Below are positions 1-8,728 of a stretch of 64,000 nucleotides of DNA, one piece after another; the first letter of the stretch is position 1; the number at the start of each line of letters is the position of its first letter. This DNA comes from Gammaproteobacteria bacterium (GTDB lineage: Bacteria; Pseudomonadota; Gammaproteobacteria; Pseudomonadales; UBA5518): NCBI GenBank assembly GCA_016705365.1, contig JADIYI010000008.1, forward strand, positions 1,426,001 to 1,490,000, given 5' to 3'. The position numbers and the translations under genes were made by a program. The notes beneath the pieces were generated by a model. The model saw nothing but the letters and a program-made list of their open reading frames with translations, did not search any database and was not told the DNA's origin.

Positions 1-354
1 GCGCTCGTTGCCGTCGATGGGGATCACCCGGTAGATGCTGTCCGGGTTGTCGAGGCCGTAGCGTGAACCCGGAACAGCCAGATCACCGATCCGGTGCGCC
101 AGTCGTGTGGTCGTGACCACCCGCGGGTATTGTGGATCCTGATTCAGCGACCATACGGTCGCACAATACATCACCTCGTCGAAGGCCCAATCGAAACACG
201 AGCGCATGTCTGCACTGGGGCGTGCCTTTTCCAGCCAGTAGCGACGCACTTCCTCGCGCGTGCGTTGCACCAGCGGATGCCGCGCGATCTCCAGTGCTTC
301 GAGTTCGATTTCCGCCTGCTCGGCGGTGGCGATCGGATTACGGGTAAAAGGCAT
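1..354 (-). CDS. DUF1214-like protein, N-terminal part (runs off left edge)
   Basis: Open frame of 118 codons on the minus strand with no stop before the window edge. The start is supported by an AGGGGA ribosome site 8 bases upstream of the ATG. The peptide begins MPFTRNPIATAEQAEIELEA and later has DEVMYCATVWSLNQDPQYPR and SRYGLDNPDSIYRVIPIDG. This layout (a helical N-terminus, then 'D-[NP]-D-xx-YR-x-x-P-[IL]' leading to an expected RYEIHG strand) matches the protein at 42424-43743, which reads FNDNPDCAIRAASLDPLGRY at the equivalent place, so I assign it to the same DUF1214-like family. The function of these proteins is not established. It is divergent from the DUF3604 lipoprotein gene and shares a 224-base promoter region with it. 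Confidence 0.7.
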   Translation of the reverse strand, partial: MPFTRNPIATAEQAEIELEALEIARHPLVQRTREEVRRYWLEKARPSADMRSCFDWAFDEVMYCATVWSLNQDPQYPRVVTTTRLAHRIGDLAVPGSRYGLDNPDSIYRVIPIDGNER

Positions 355-451
355 CGAATGTTCCCCTGGCAGCTTGATTGCGGCAACCGCGACCCGCGCC
401 GAGAGATGATAGGTAGCGCGTGCCCGGGTGGCGAGTCTCTGCTGTTGCGGA

Positions 452-490
452 GGCTTGATATACGGGACCTGATGGCCGATATATCGAGCC
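452..490. promoter_or_regulatory. Imperfect inverted repeat between divergent genes (candidate operator)
   Basis: GGCTTGATATA at 452-462 and TATATCGAGCC at 480-490 are inverted copies matching at 10 of 11 positions, separated by 17 bases. They lie in the intergenic region (355-578) shared by the DUF1214-like gene and the DUF3604 gene. I see nothing else in this gap. A regulator site is an inference from position and symmetry only. Confidence 0.3.
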
Positions 491-578
491 ATTTTGCGTG
501 CGCGTCTGTCGCGCGCATCGCAACAACGGATGCCGCAGTTAGTATTGTCCCTCCGACTACCACGACGAGGATGTGACG

Positions 579-2504
579 ATGCGAGGACTGCCACTGGTTT
601 TGCCGTATTTCGCAACGCTGTTGCTGGCAGCCTGCGGGCAGGAAAGCCCGCCCGCAAGCGTCGCGCCGACGGAGCCGGTTTCCGAAGCCGCAGCACCGAT
701 AGCGGAGACGGCCGCAACGATTGCACCGCAAGCCGTCGCACCAGCGGCACGCCAGGCGCTCTACGGCGATCTGCACATCCACACCGCGCTGTCGGCGGAT
801 GCGTTCAGCACCGGCACGCGCACACTACCGGACGATGCCTATCGTTATGCCAAGGGAGAAGCGATAGCGCATGGCGCCGGTTTTAACGTGCAGCTGAAAC
901 GTCCGCTGGATTTTGCGGCAGTGACCGATCACTCGGAATACCTGGGCTCGATGCGCGAGTTCCTGAACCCCGCGAGTCCGTTGTCGCGGCTTCCACTGGC
1001 GAAGCTTTTCGCCAGCTCCGATCCGGTTGATGCCTTCAAGGCGTTGATGCAGATCGCGGACGACGCTTCGCACGATGGCAGCCTGGACAAGCTACTGAAT
1101 CTGCCCGAGGTAAACCGCGCGGCTTGGCAGCAGGTCATCGCGGCCGCCGAGCGTCATAACGAGCCGGGCCGTTTCACCACGCTGATCGGCTATGAGTGGA
1201 CCAGCACGCCGGACGAGATCAACCTGCACCGCAACGTGATCTTCCGCGGTTCGGCAGTACCGGAAATGCCCTTTTCGCGCCTTGACTCCGACAAGCCCGA
1301 GGACCTGTGGCGCTTTCTCGACGAGCAGCGCGCGAAGGGCATCGATGCCATGGCGATCCCGCACAACTCGAATGCCAGCGACGGCATGATGTGGGCGCGC
1401 ACGGATTCATGGGGCCAGCCGGTGGATGCGGCCTGGGCACGCCAGCGCAGCCTCAACGAGCCGATAGCCGAGATCGTGCAGATCAAGGGACAGTCCGAGA
1501 CGCACCCGCTGCTCTCGAGTGAGGACGAGTTCGCGAATTACGAGATATGGAACACGCGGATGTCGGGCGCGAAGATCCCGCGCGCCTCGAAGCCGGAGGG
1601 CAGCTATGTACGCGACGCGCTGAAGACCGGCCTCGTGCTCGGCGCCAGTCTCGGTGTAAATCCCTTTGACTTCGGCGTGATCGGTTCCAGCGATACTCAC
1701 AACTCCGCGTCGCCGATCGAGGAGGACAACTACCACGGCAAGCTCACGCTGCTGGACGGCACCGCGCAAATGCGCGCGGACCGCTTCGCGCGCAGCGCCG
1801 AGGCCAGGGCGGCCGGGCGCATCACCACGTACAGCGCCGCCGGGCTCGCGGCGGTGTGGGCCGATGCCAATACGCGCGAGGCGATCTACGACGCGCTGCG
1901 GCGCAAGGAAAGTTTTGCGACCTCCGGCACGCGCATCAGCCTGCGTTTCTTCGCTGGCTGGGACCTGGCACCCGGGCTCACGCAGGCGCCGGATTTCGTC
2001 GCGCAGGCCTATGCAGCAGGCGTCGCGATGGGCTCGCACCTGCCAACGGCATCGAGCCCGCCCGCGGCGCCGCACTTCGCGGCGCTGGCGACGAAGGATC
2101 CGCTGGGTGCGAATCTGGACCGGGTGCAGATCATCAAGGGCTGGCTGGATGCCGCTGGCGAGGCACACGAGAAGATCTTTGATGTGGCGTGGGCCGGTGA
2201 GCGCATGATCGATGCGCTGAGCGGCAAGCTGCCGCCGGTGGGTTCGACCGTGGATGTGACAAACGCAAGCTACACCAACACCATCGGCGCGGCCGAGCTC
2301 GCCGCCGACTGGCAGGACCCGGAGTTCGATCCCGCCGCGCGTGCGTTCTACTACGTGCGCGTGCTGGAGATCCCGACCCCGCGCTGGTCGACCTACGATG
2401 CCGTGAAGCTCGGAACCGCGCCGCAGCAGCCCGCCGAGACCCAGGAACGCGCGTGGTCGTCCCCGATCTGGTACACGCCCGCCGGGTCGCTGCCCGGTTC
2501 CTGA
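579..2504 (+). CDS. DUF3604 family lipoprotein (PHP-like putative metal-dependent hydrolase)
   Basis: 641 residues from ATG 579. A GTG two codons upstream is also open, but the ACGAGG ribosome site at 565-570 is correctly spaced only for 579. The N-terminus is a lipoprotein signal peptide with lipobox LLAAC (Cys at about residue 19), followed by an Ala/Pro/Glu-rich linker, so the protein is probably anchored in the outer membrane or periplasm. The folded domain carries the metal-ligand-type motifs of DUF3604, a family related to PHP phosphoesterases: GDLHIHTALSADAF near residue 64, AVTDHSEYLG near 112, IPHNSN near 260 and GSSDTHNSAS near 370. Substrate unknown. It is monocistronic, convergent with the methyltransferase gene. 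Confidence 0.85.
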   Translation: MRGLPLVLPYFATLLLAACGQESPPASVAPTEPVSEAAAPIAETAATIAPQAVAPAARQALYGDLHIHTALSADAFSTGTRTLPDDAYRYAKGEAIAHGAGFNVQLKRPLDFAAVTDHSEYLGSMREFLNPASPLSRLPLAKLFASSDPVDAFKALMQIADDASHDGSLDKLLNLPEVNRAAWQQVIAAAERHNEPGRFTTLIGYEWTSTPDEINLHRNVIFRGSAVPEMPFSRLDSDKPEDLWRFLDEQRAKGIDAMAIPHNSNASDGMMWARTDSWGQPVDAAWARQRSLNEPIAEIVQIKGQSETHPLLSSEDEFANYEIWNTRMSGAKIPRASKPEGSYVRDALKTGLVLGASLGVNPFDFGVIGSSDTHNSASPIEEDNYHGKLTLLDGTAQMRADRFARSAEARAAGRITTYSAAGLAAVWADANTREAIYDALRRKESFATSGTRISLRFFAGWDLAPGLTQAPDFVAQAYAAGVAMGSHLPTASSPPAAPHFAALATKDPLGANLDRVQIIKGWLDAAGEAHEKIFDVAWAGERMIDALSGKLPPVGSTVDVTNASYTNTIGAAELAADWQDPEFDPAARAFYYVRVLEIPTPRWSTYDAVKLGTAPQQPAETQERAWSSPIWYTPAGSLPGS

Positions 2505-2574
2505 AATCGGGCGCCCGCAGCCGATATCGCCGCCGTGCAAGCCAATGCCGGGAGGCGGAAGTTCAGGCCCGGTA

Positions 2575-3435
2575 TCAGGCCTGCCCCCTGGTTCCGGTGA
2601 CCAGCCAGATCGCACCAGGCAGCAGCAGTTTGCCATTGCTGTAATGGTGTCCGAGCGCGCTGCAGATGTCCTCGTGGGCACGGGCGCGGGTGGCATCGTC
2701 GTGGGCAGCGAGCAGGGTTCCGACCGGGCCCACCTGCAGCAGCATTGCCACGGCCTCGGCCAGCGTTGGCGCTTCGGCGAAACACAGATCGAGCTGCAGG
2801 GGCTGCAGATCGATATCGCTGAACCCGGCATCCTGGAGCAACGTTGTTACACGTGCGCGATCGGCGAACGCAAACGGGCCGGGGGCGTCGGGATCCGGGG
2901 CTGGCGGCGCCGGAACATGGCGCAGTGCGGCCTGCATGGGTAGCCTGATCCAGTCGTTCAGCGTGCTCGACTGCCAGCAGCAGAACAGCATCCGGGCCCG
3001 CGGCGCACAGGCGCGGTGCAGGTTGCGAAACGCCGCCAGCGGATCGGCGAAGAACATCACGCCGAAACGCGAGAACAGCAGATCGAAGCGGGCATCGCCG
3101 AAATCATGGATTGCGGCGTCCGCCTGCACGAACGACAGCCCGGCACGCGTGCTGTCGGGCCGTGCCGTTCTGGCCCTGGCCTGCGCCAGCATCGGTGCCG
3201 AGACATCGATACCGGTCAGGTGTCCGCGCGGACCGATATGGCGCGCCAGCGCCACGCTCTGGTTGCCACAGCCGCAGCCGATATCGAGCACCTGTATGTC
3301 CTGATGCACTGTCACCTTCGAGAGCAGGGCTGCGGTGACTGGTGCCAGCGTCTTTTCCAGCGCGCTGTCGTGTTCCGCCCAGCGCTGTCCGGCTTCGCCA
3401 TTCCAGTGTTCGATCTGTTGATCGTTGTTAGCCAT
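2575..3435 (-). CDS. Class I SAM-dependent methyltransferase
   Basis: 286 residues from the ATG at 3435, which has an AAGGA site 6-10 bases upstream; an ATG nine codons further upstream lacks one. Motif I is VLDIGCGCGNQSVALA near residue 50, followed by the acidic ribose-binding strand LTGIDVSAPML and motif QADAAIHDF, then FDLLFSRFGVMFFADP. This is the Methyltransf_11/25-type fold often found in ubiquinone/menaquinone or small-molecule methyltransferases. The substrate cannot be read from the sequence. Convergent with the DUF3604 gene; the short gap holds a 6-bp-arm hairpin (2564-2583) overlapping its stop codon that could terminate transcription. Confidence 0.85.
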   Translation of the reverse strand: MANNDQQIEHWNGEAGQRWAEHDSALEKTLAPVTAALLSKVTVHQDIQVLDIGCGCGNQSVALARHIGPRGHLTGIDVSAPMLAQARARTARPDSTRAGLSFVQADAAIHDFGDARFDLLFSRFGVMFFADPLAAFRNLHRACAPRARMLFCCWQSSTLNDWIRLPMQAALRHVPAPPAPDPDAPGPFAFADRARVTTLLQDAGFSDIDLQPLQLDLCFAEAPTLAEAVAMLLQVGPVGTLLAAHDDATRARAHEDICSALGHHYSNGKLLLPGAIWLVTGTRGQA

Positions 3436-3538
3436 GAAGTGTTCCTTTGTTGTGTTTGTCATGCCATTGCCTTCGCTTGATGCAAGTCATGAGCGCAGAC
3501 CCGTTGCCTGCCTAGAATACACATAGCCCGATAAATAC

Positions 3539-4675
3539 ATGTTACGGATAAATCGTATGGGCGTGTTTTCGCCGCCACTGGCCGCATTGGCCGGCCGGCT
3601 GCTTGTCTTGGCCGTCACTCTGGTGAGCGTGCACGCTGTTGCGGATGTGCGCTATGCCCCTGTCGTTCCGCGCGCGCGGCAAAGTCTGCTGATCGATATC
3701 GCGGCCGCGGGCAGGCGCCTGGTGGCCGTCGGCGAGCGCGGTCATGTGCTGTATTCCGATGACAATGGGCTCGGTTGGGTCCAGGCCCGTGTTCCCGCCA
3801 CCTCGATGCTGACCGCGGTGTTCTTCATCGACGAGCGCAGGGGCTGGGCCGTGGGTCATGACGGCATGATCCTCGCGACCACCGACCGGGGCGAAACCTG
3901 GGCCTTGCAGCGTGATGGTCTCGCAGCCCAGGCGGCGCTGAACCGCTCGGACATCGAGTTGGCCAGGCAGCGCCTCGCGGCGCTCGGTCCGGAGGCGGGC
4001 GAAGAGGAGCGCGAGGCAGCGCAGTTCGATCTGGAAGACGTCACCGAGCGTGCAGAAGAGCCGTTGTTCGCACCGCCACTGATGGATGTGTGGTTTGGCG
4101 ATGCCGAGCACGGCATCGCCGTTGGCGCGTTCGGTGCCTGGCTCGATACCTTCGACGGCGGCCGCAGCTGGCAGGATGGTCGCTCGCGCATCGACAATCC
4201 CGATGAAAATCATTTTTATGCCATTGCCGCCGCCGATGACCGGCGCTTGCTGGTGGTTGGCGAGGCCGGCATCGTGCTGCGCTCGCAGGACGCGGGCGCC
4301 AGCTGGCAGGCGCTGGATTCCGCTCATAAAGGAACCTTGTTCGGCGCGCTGGCCCTGCCCGGCACCGCGACCGTGTATGCCTATGGATTGCAGGGCGGCG
4401 TGCTGCTGTCGCGGGATTTTGGCGAGCACTGGAGCGCGCTGCGATCGCGTACCGAAGTGGTGCTGGCCGGTGCCGCGCTGGATGAGGCAGGGGAACTGTT
4501 GCTGGTCGGCAACGTGGGCACGATTCTGAAGGCGCACGGCAATCAACTGGGTATCCCGTTCAGCGCACCGCGGCGCGCCAACCTGAGCGCCGTGATCGAA
4601 GCCCCGGACGGCACTTTCGTGGCGGTCGGGCAGGGTGGTGCGCAACGGCTCGAGCAGGCGCTCGGCGATGAATGA
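3539..4675 (+). CDS. YCF48/BNR-like beta-propeller protein of an RND-linked envelope cluster
   Basis: 378 residues with an N-terminal signal peptide or membrane anchor (hydrophobic LLVLAVTLVSVHAVA after a short basic stretch). The mature part is a series of propeller repeats of the form G-x-[VI]-L-x-[ST]-x-D-x-G-x-x-W: HVLYSDDNGLGW, MILATTDRGETW, IVLRSQDAGASW and VLLSRDFGEHW. An insertion rich in Glu (about residues 130-175) interrupts the second and third blades. This is the YCF48/Hcf136-like fold (PSII-assembly type domain), which in non-photosynthetic proteobacteria occurs beside MMPL/RND transporters. It starts a tightly spaced set with the next three genes. A second in-frame ATG at 3557 is an alternative start; neither has a strong ribosome site. 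Confidence 0.8.
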   Translation: MLRINRMGVFSPPLAALAGRLLVLAVTLVSVHAVADVRYAPVVPRARQSLLIDIAAAGRRLVAVGERGHVLYSDDNGLGWVQARVPATSMLTAVFFIDERRGWAVGHDGMILATTDRGETWALQRDGLAAQAALNRSDIELARQRLAALGPEAGEEEREAAQFDLEDVTERAEEPLFAPPLMDVWFGDAEHGIAVGAFGAWLDTFDGGRSWQDGRSRIDNPDENHFYAIAAADDRRLLVVGEAGIVLRSQDAGASWQALDSAHKGTLFGALALPGTATVYAYGLQGGVLLSRDFGEHWSALRSRTEVVLAGAALDEAGELLLVGNVGTILKAHGNQLGIPFSAPRRANLSAVIEAPDGTFVAVGQGGAQRLEQALGDE

Positions 4676-4697
4676 TCGTCGCGCGGGAGCCCGCTAG

Positions 4698-7058
4698 ATG
4701 GAGACGGATCCATCACGCAACCAGGATCTGATGGCGCGCCGCGAGGAGCGTTTCATCGAGCGGATGGTCTTCGGGCATCGTCCGGCGCTGGTGCTGGTAT
4801 TTGCACTGCTCAGCCTGTTTTTCGCGGTGCAGACCGCAAAACTGCGTCCCGACGCGAGTTTCGAGAAGATGATCCCGGTCGAGCATCCGTTCATCAAGGC
4901 GATGCTCGGGCACCTCGCGGAACTTGGCGCTTCCGGCACCACGATACAGATCGCGGTGGAGAATTCCGAGGGCGATATCTTCGATGCCGGGTATCTCGCG
5001 GTGCTGCGCCAGATCACCGATGAGGTGTTCTATATCGAAGGAGTGGACCGCAACCAGCTGAAGTCGCTGTGGACACCGAACGTACGCTGGACCGAGGTGA
5101 CCGAGTCCGGTTTCGAAGGTGGCGTGGTGATGCCCGATACCTATGACGGCTCGGCCGCGAGTCTCGAGGCGCTGCGGCAGAACCTGTTGCGCTCGGGCCA
5201 GGTCGGGCGCCTGGTGGCCGACAACTTCCGCTCCAGCATCGTCGAGGCACCGATCTTCGATCGCGATCCGATCAGCGGGCGCGCCCTCGATTATCAGGCA
5301 TTCTCGAGCGAGCTCGAGCACAAGATCCGCGATCGCTTCGAGCAGGGAAACATCCGCGTGCGCATCACCGGGTTTGCCAAGATCGTCGGCGATCTGCTCG
5401 AGGGCGTGACGGCGATTTTCCTGTTCGCGGTGATCACCGTGACCGTCACCGCGGTGCTGCTGTTCTGCTACACCCGTTGCCTGGCGGCGACGATCGCGCC
5501 GCTCGGCTGTTCGATGATTGCGGTGATCTGGCAACTGGGGCTGCTCTCCACCCTGGGTTACGGACTCAATGCCTATTCGATACTCATTCCGTTCCTGGTG
5601 TTCGCGATCGGTGTGAGTCACGGAGTGCAGGTGGTGAACGCGGTGGGTGTCGAGACCAGCGCCGGCAGGTCGCGGCTGATGGCGGCCAAATTTGCATTCC
5701 GCGGCTTGTATATCGCGGGAATGGCGGCGCTGCTCTCGGATGCGGTCGGGTTCCTGACCATGATGTTGATCGATATCGAGGTGATCCAGGATCTTGGTGT
5801 CGCGGCCAGTGTCGGTGTGGCCGTCATCCTGCTCACCAACCTGGTGCTGTTGCCGGTGCTGATGTCGTATCTCGGTATCTGCCTGCGCGGTCGTCAGCAT
5901 ATCGAAAAGCGTCAGCAAGCCGATCCGGTTCTCTGGCGTTTGCTGGCACGCTGCGCGACGCCGCGTGTTGCCACGCTGGCGCTGCTGGTCGCGGCGCTGG
6001 GCTACACCGTCGGACTGGTTGGCGGTCGCGATCTGCGTATCGGAGACCTGGATCCCGGTGCGCCGGAACTCCGTCCCGATTCGCGCTACAACATCGACAG
6101 CCGTTTCATAAACGATAACTACGCCACCAGTTCCGATGTGCTCGTGGTCATGGTCGAGACCCGGCCCGACAGCTGTTACCTCTATCCGAATCTCGAACGC
6201 ATAGACCGCTTCACCTGGAGCATGGAGAACGTGCCGGGGGTGGAATCGGCGATTTCGCTCGCGACGGTTGCGCGCCAGGTGATGATGGGTTTCAACGAGG
6301 GCAGCCTCAAGTGGGCCGAACTCAGTCGCAATCAGCGCGCGCTCGACACCACCTTCGGGATGGTGCCGCCGCAACTGGTGAACGCGGATTGCAGCCTGGC
6401 TCCGGTGGCGCTGTTTCTGGAAGATCACAAGGCCGAGACGCTCGCCACCGTGGTGCGCGAAGTAAAGGCATTTGCCAAGGACAATGACAGCGACGATATC
6501 CGTTTCGTGCTCGCTGCCGGCAATGCCGGTGTGGAGGCGGCTACCAACGAGGAGATTGCCAAGGCGCAAACGCAGATCCTGATACTCGTCTACACCGTGG
6601 TCGCGGCGCTGGTGTTCCTGAGTTTCCGCTCGTTTACCGCGGTGATCTGCATCATGGTGCCGCTCGGCCTGACCTCGGTATTGTGCAATGCGCTGATGGC
6701 GTGGCTGGGTATCGGCGTCAAGGTCGCGACGCTGCCGGTGATCGCGCTCGGGGTCGGCGTCGGCGTGGATTATGCGATCTACATCTACAACCGGCTGCAG
6801 GGTTTTCTGCAGCGGGGGATGAATCTCGAGCAAGCCTATTTTTCGACGCTGTGCACGACCGGTGCCGCGGTGAGCCTCACCGGGGTGGCGCTGGCGATCG
6901 GCGTCGCCACCTGGATCTGGTCGCCGATCAAGTTCCAGGCCGATATGGGCGTGCTGCTGACCTTCATGTTCCTGCTGAATATGCTCGGCGCACTGTGGTT
7001 GCTGCCCGCGCTCGCCTGTCATCTGATCAAACCGGAGAAGACGCAGGTGCCGGCATAG
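4698..7058 (+). CDS. MMPL/RND superfamily transporter
   Basis: 786 residues, inner-membrane protein with the duplicated RND layout: one membrane segment near residue 35, a periplasmic domain, five segments (about 235-395), then a segment near 410, a second periplasmic domain, and five more (about 635-780). The half-repeat motifs are AIGVSHGVQVVN in the first half and LGVGVGVDYAIYIYNRLQ in the second, the usual RND proton-relay region of TM4/TM10. The length suits the compact MMPL-type (sterol/lipid-related) proteins rather than the about 1030-residue HAE1 drug pumps. Start chosen at ATG 4698 after a CGGGAG ribosome site. It is flanked by YCF48-like and DUF1302/DUF1329 genes, so a role in moving a hydrophobic compound through the envelope is inferred. 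Confidence 0.85.
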   Translation: METDPSRNQDLMARREERFIERMVFGHRPALVLVFALLSLFFAVQTAKLRPDASFEKMIPVEHPFIKAMLGHLAELGASGTTIQIAVENSEGDIFDAGYLAVLRQITDEVFYIEGVDRNQLKSLWTPNVRWTEVTESGFEGGVVMPDTYDGSAASLEALRQNLLRSGQVGRLVADNFRSSIVEAPIFDRDPISGRALDYQAFSSELEHKIRDRFEQGNIRVRITGFAKIVGDLLEGVTAIFLFAVITVTVTAVLLFCYTRCLAATIAPLGCSMIAVIWQLGLLSTLGYGLNAYSILIPFLVFAIGVSHGVQVVNAVGVETSAGRSRLMAAKFAFRGLYIAGMAALLSDAVGFLTMMLIDIEVIQDLGVAASVGVAVILLTNLVLLPVLMSYLGICLRGRQHIEKRQQADPVLWRLLARCATPRVATLALLVAALGYTVGLVGGRDLRIGDLDPGAPELRPDSRYNIDSRFINDNYATSSDVLVVMVETRPDSCYLYPNLERIDRFTWSMENVPGVESAISLATVARQVMMGFNEGSLKWAELSRNQRALDTTFGMVPPQLVNADCSLAPVALFLEDHKAETLATVVREVKAFAKDNDSDDIRFVLAAGNAGVEAATNEEIAKAQTQILILVYTVVAALVFLSFRSFTAVICIMVPLGLTSVLCNALMAWLGIGVKVATLPVIALGVGVGVDYAIYIYNRLQGFLQRGMNLEQAYFSTLCTTGAAVSLTGVALAIGVATWIWSPIKFQADMGVLLTFMFLLNMLGALWLLPALACHLIKPEKTQVPA

Positions 7059-7099
7059 AAGCAACGCCTGCATGAATGGCCGATGTTATGGGGTACGGA

Positions 7100-8698
7100 A
7101 TGAAACACCGATTGATGCGCCGGATTCTGGCGGGCGCCGCGCTGCTGTACTGCGCGGGGTCGGGGCAGGCAATGACATTCGAGTGGGATTCGGGTCTGTC
7201 GATGGATCTCGATACCTCGCTTACCTATGGCGCGCAGTGGCGCGTCGAGGATCCGCAGAACAGCCTGCTGCGTCGGCCGGATCCGGCGTGGGGACTTGCC
7301 GAGAAACTCGCGTTTCTGAGCGATACGGATACCGTGATCGCGCAGAACATGGATGACGGCAACAACAACTTCGATACCGGGCTTGTTTCCAGCCGGATGT
7401 CGGTGCTGTCCGATCTCGAGCTCAATTATGGTGACTTCGGCGTACTGGTGCGTGCCAAGGCATTCTATGACCAGGTCTACCAGGACCGTCACACCGATAT
7501 GGACGCGATCGGATACCAGACCTACAACGACCGACCCGACACCCGGATCGGCGATTTTCCCGCCGCTACCGAGGACGATCATGGCTCCGATCTGGCGATA
7601 CTCGATGCCTATGTTTATGGCAGCTTCGATATCGGTGAACGATTGCTCGACCTGCGCCTGGGGCGTCAGGTCATCAACTGGGGCGAGGCGACGTTTTTTC
7701 CCGGCATCAATGGCATGCAGAACCGCTTCGACGCTGGCGCGGCGAATGTGCCGGGTACCGAGGTCAAGGAAATCCTGCTGCCCACCGGTGCCGTTTACGG
7801 GCAGATCGATATCAGTTCCAGCCTCACCCTGCAGAGCTATTACCAGTACGAATGGAAGCGTACCCGGCTCAACGGCGTGGGCAGTTTTTTCAGCCAGCAG
7901 GATTATATGGGGGTTGGTGCCGAGAGTTATTATCTCGGCGCGCTCGACCTGGTCGGTCTCGATCCGTTCGTGCCGCGACTGGCGACCGATGACGCCAGCG
8001 ATCAGGGTCAATGGGGCAGCGCGTTGCGCCTGAGCCTCGAGTCCGGCGCGGAGATCGGTTTTTACTACGTCCGCGCGCACAACAAGTCGCCGGCTTTCGA
8101 GCTGACGCGAATTGCGTTTGCCGGGCAGGAGTTGCCGGTGAGCTATCGCATTCACTATGTCGAGGATATCGATACCTATGGTCTGAGTTTCTCGACATTG
8201 CTCGGCGATATGCAGGTCAATGGCGAGCTGTCGCTGCGCCAGGGGGTGCCGATGGCCGATCAGGCCGGCGACCCGCGCGAGGACGATTTGCTGCAGGCCC
8301 AGATCGGATTCACCGCGGTGTTCGAGCCCTCGGCGCTTTGGGACGATCTCACGATAGTGGGCGAAGTGGTCGGAGTGCAGGACCAGGGACGCAGCAACGA
8401 CGAAGTCAGGTACGATTCGGCGGCGTGGGGCTACGCGCTGCGTGCCGATTTTGCCTACAAGAACGTGATTCAGGCGGTCGATCTGAATGTGCCGGTGTTC
8501 CTGATGCACACGGCGCACGGAACCGTGCGCGAGTCGAACATGGTCGACGACGCGGTGGTGCTGAGCGTCGGGCTGCGCGGCACCTATCTCGATACCCTGA
8601 TGGCCGAGCTCAGCTATGCCACGTATTTCGGTGGTGGTTTCGATAACTGGGGTATCGATCGCGACAACGTCGCGTTGACCCTCAAGTACAGCTTCTGA
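7100..8698 (+). CDS. DUF1302 outer-membrane beta-barrel-like protein
   Basis: 532 residues with a Sec signal peptide (MKHRLMRRILAGAALLYCAG, cleavage after GQA). The mature protein matches the DUF1302 family: FEWDSGLSMDLDTSLTYGAQW at the N-terminus, then RLGRQVINWGEATFFPGING and repeated alternating hydrophobic/aromatic strands typical of a porin-like barrel, ending in the barrel-type tail ALTLKYSF. Upstream ATGs at 7076 and 7088 are in frame, but they lie outside the signal-peptide pattern and lack a ribosome site, so I chose 7100. DUF1302 and DUF1329 genes usually occur in tandem, as here (30-base gap). It may form the outer-membrane part of the MMPL system; the substrate is unknown. Confidence 0.8.
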   Translation: MKHRLMRRILAGAALLYCAGSGQAMTFEWDSGLSMDLDTSLTYGAQWRVEDPQNSLLRRPDPAWGLAEKLAFLSDTDTVIAQNMDDGNNNFDTGLVSSRMSVLSDLELNYGDFGVLVRAKAFYDQVYQDRHTDMDAIGYQTYNDRPDTRIGDFPAATEDDHGSDLAILDAYVYGSFDIGERLLDLRLGRQVINWGEATFFPGINGMQNRFDAGAANVPGTEVKEILLPTGAVYGQIDISSSLTLQSYYQYEWKRTRLNGVGSFFSQQDYMGVGAESYYLGALDLVGLDPFVPRLATDDASDQGQWGSALRLSLESGAEIGFYYVRAHNKSPAFELTRIAFAGQELPVSYRIHYVEDIDTYGLSFSTLLGDMQVNGELSLRQGVPMADQAGDPREDDLLQAQIGFTAVFEPSALWDDLTIVGEVVGVQDQGRSNDEVRYDSAAWGYALRADFAYKNVIQAVDLNVPVFLMHTAHGTVRESNMVDDAVVLSVGLRGTYLDTLMAELSYATYFGGGFDNWGIDRDNVALTLKYSF

Positions 8699-8728
8699 AC
8701 GTGTGATGGATTTGCTGGAGGAAAGGCA

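Noticed and set aside
4713..7073. Very long minus-strand open frames opposite the MMPL gene, and likewise opposite 7019-9973 and 25726-28230
   Set aside because: They mirror real genes on the plus strand, are rich in His, Arg, Gln and Asp with no domain pattern, and arise from high-GC codon bias.
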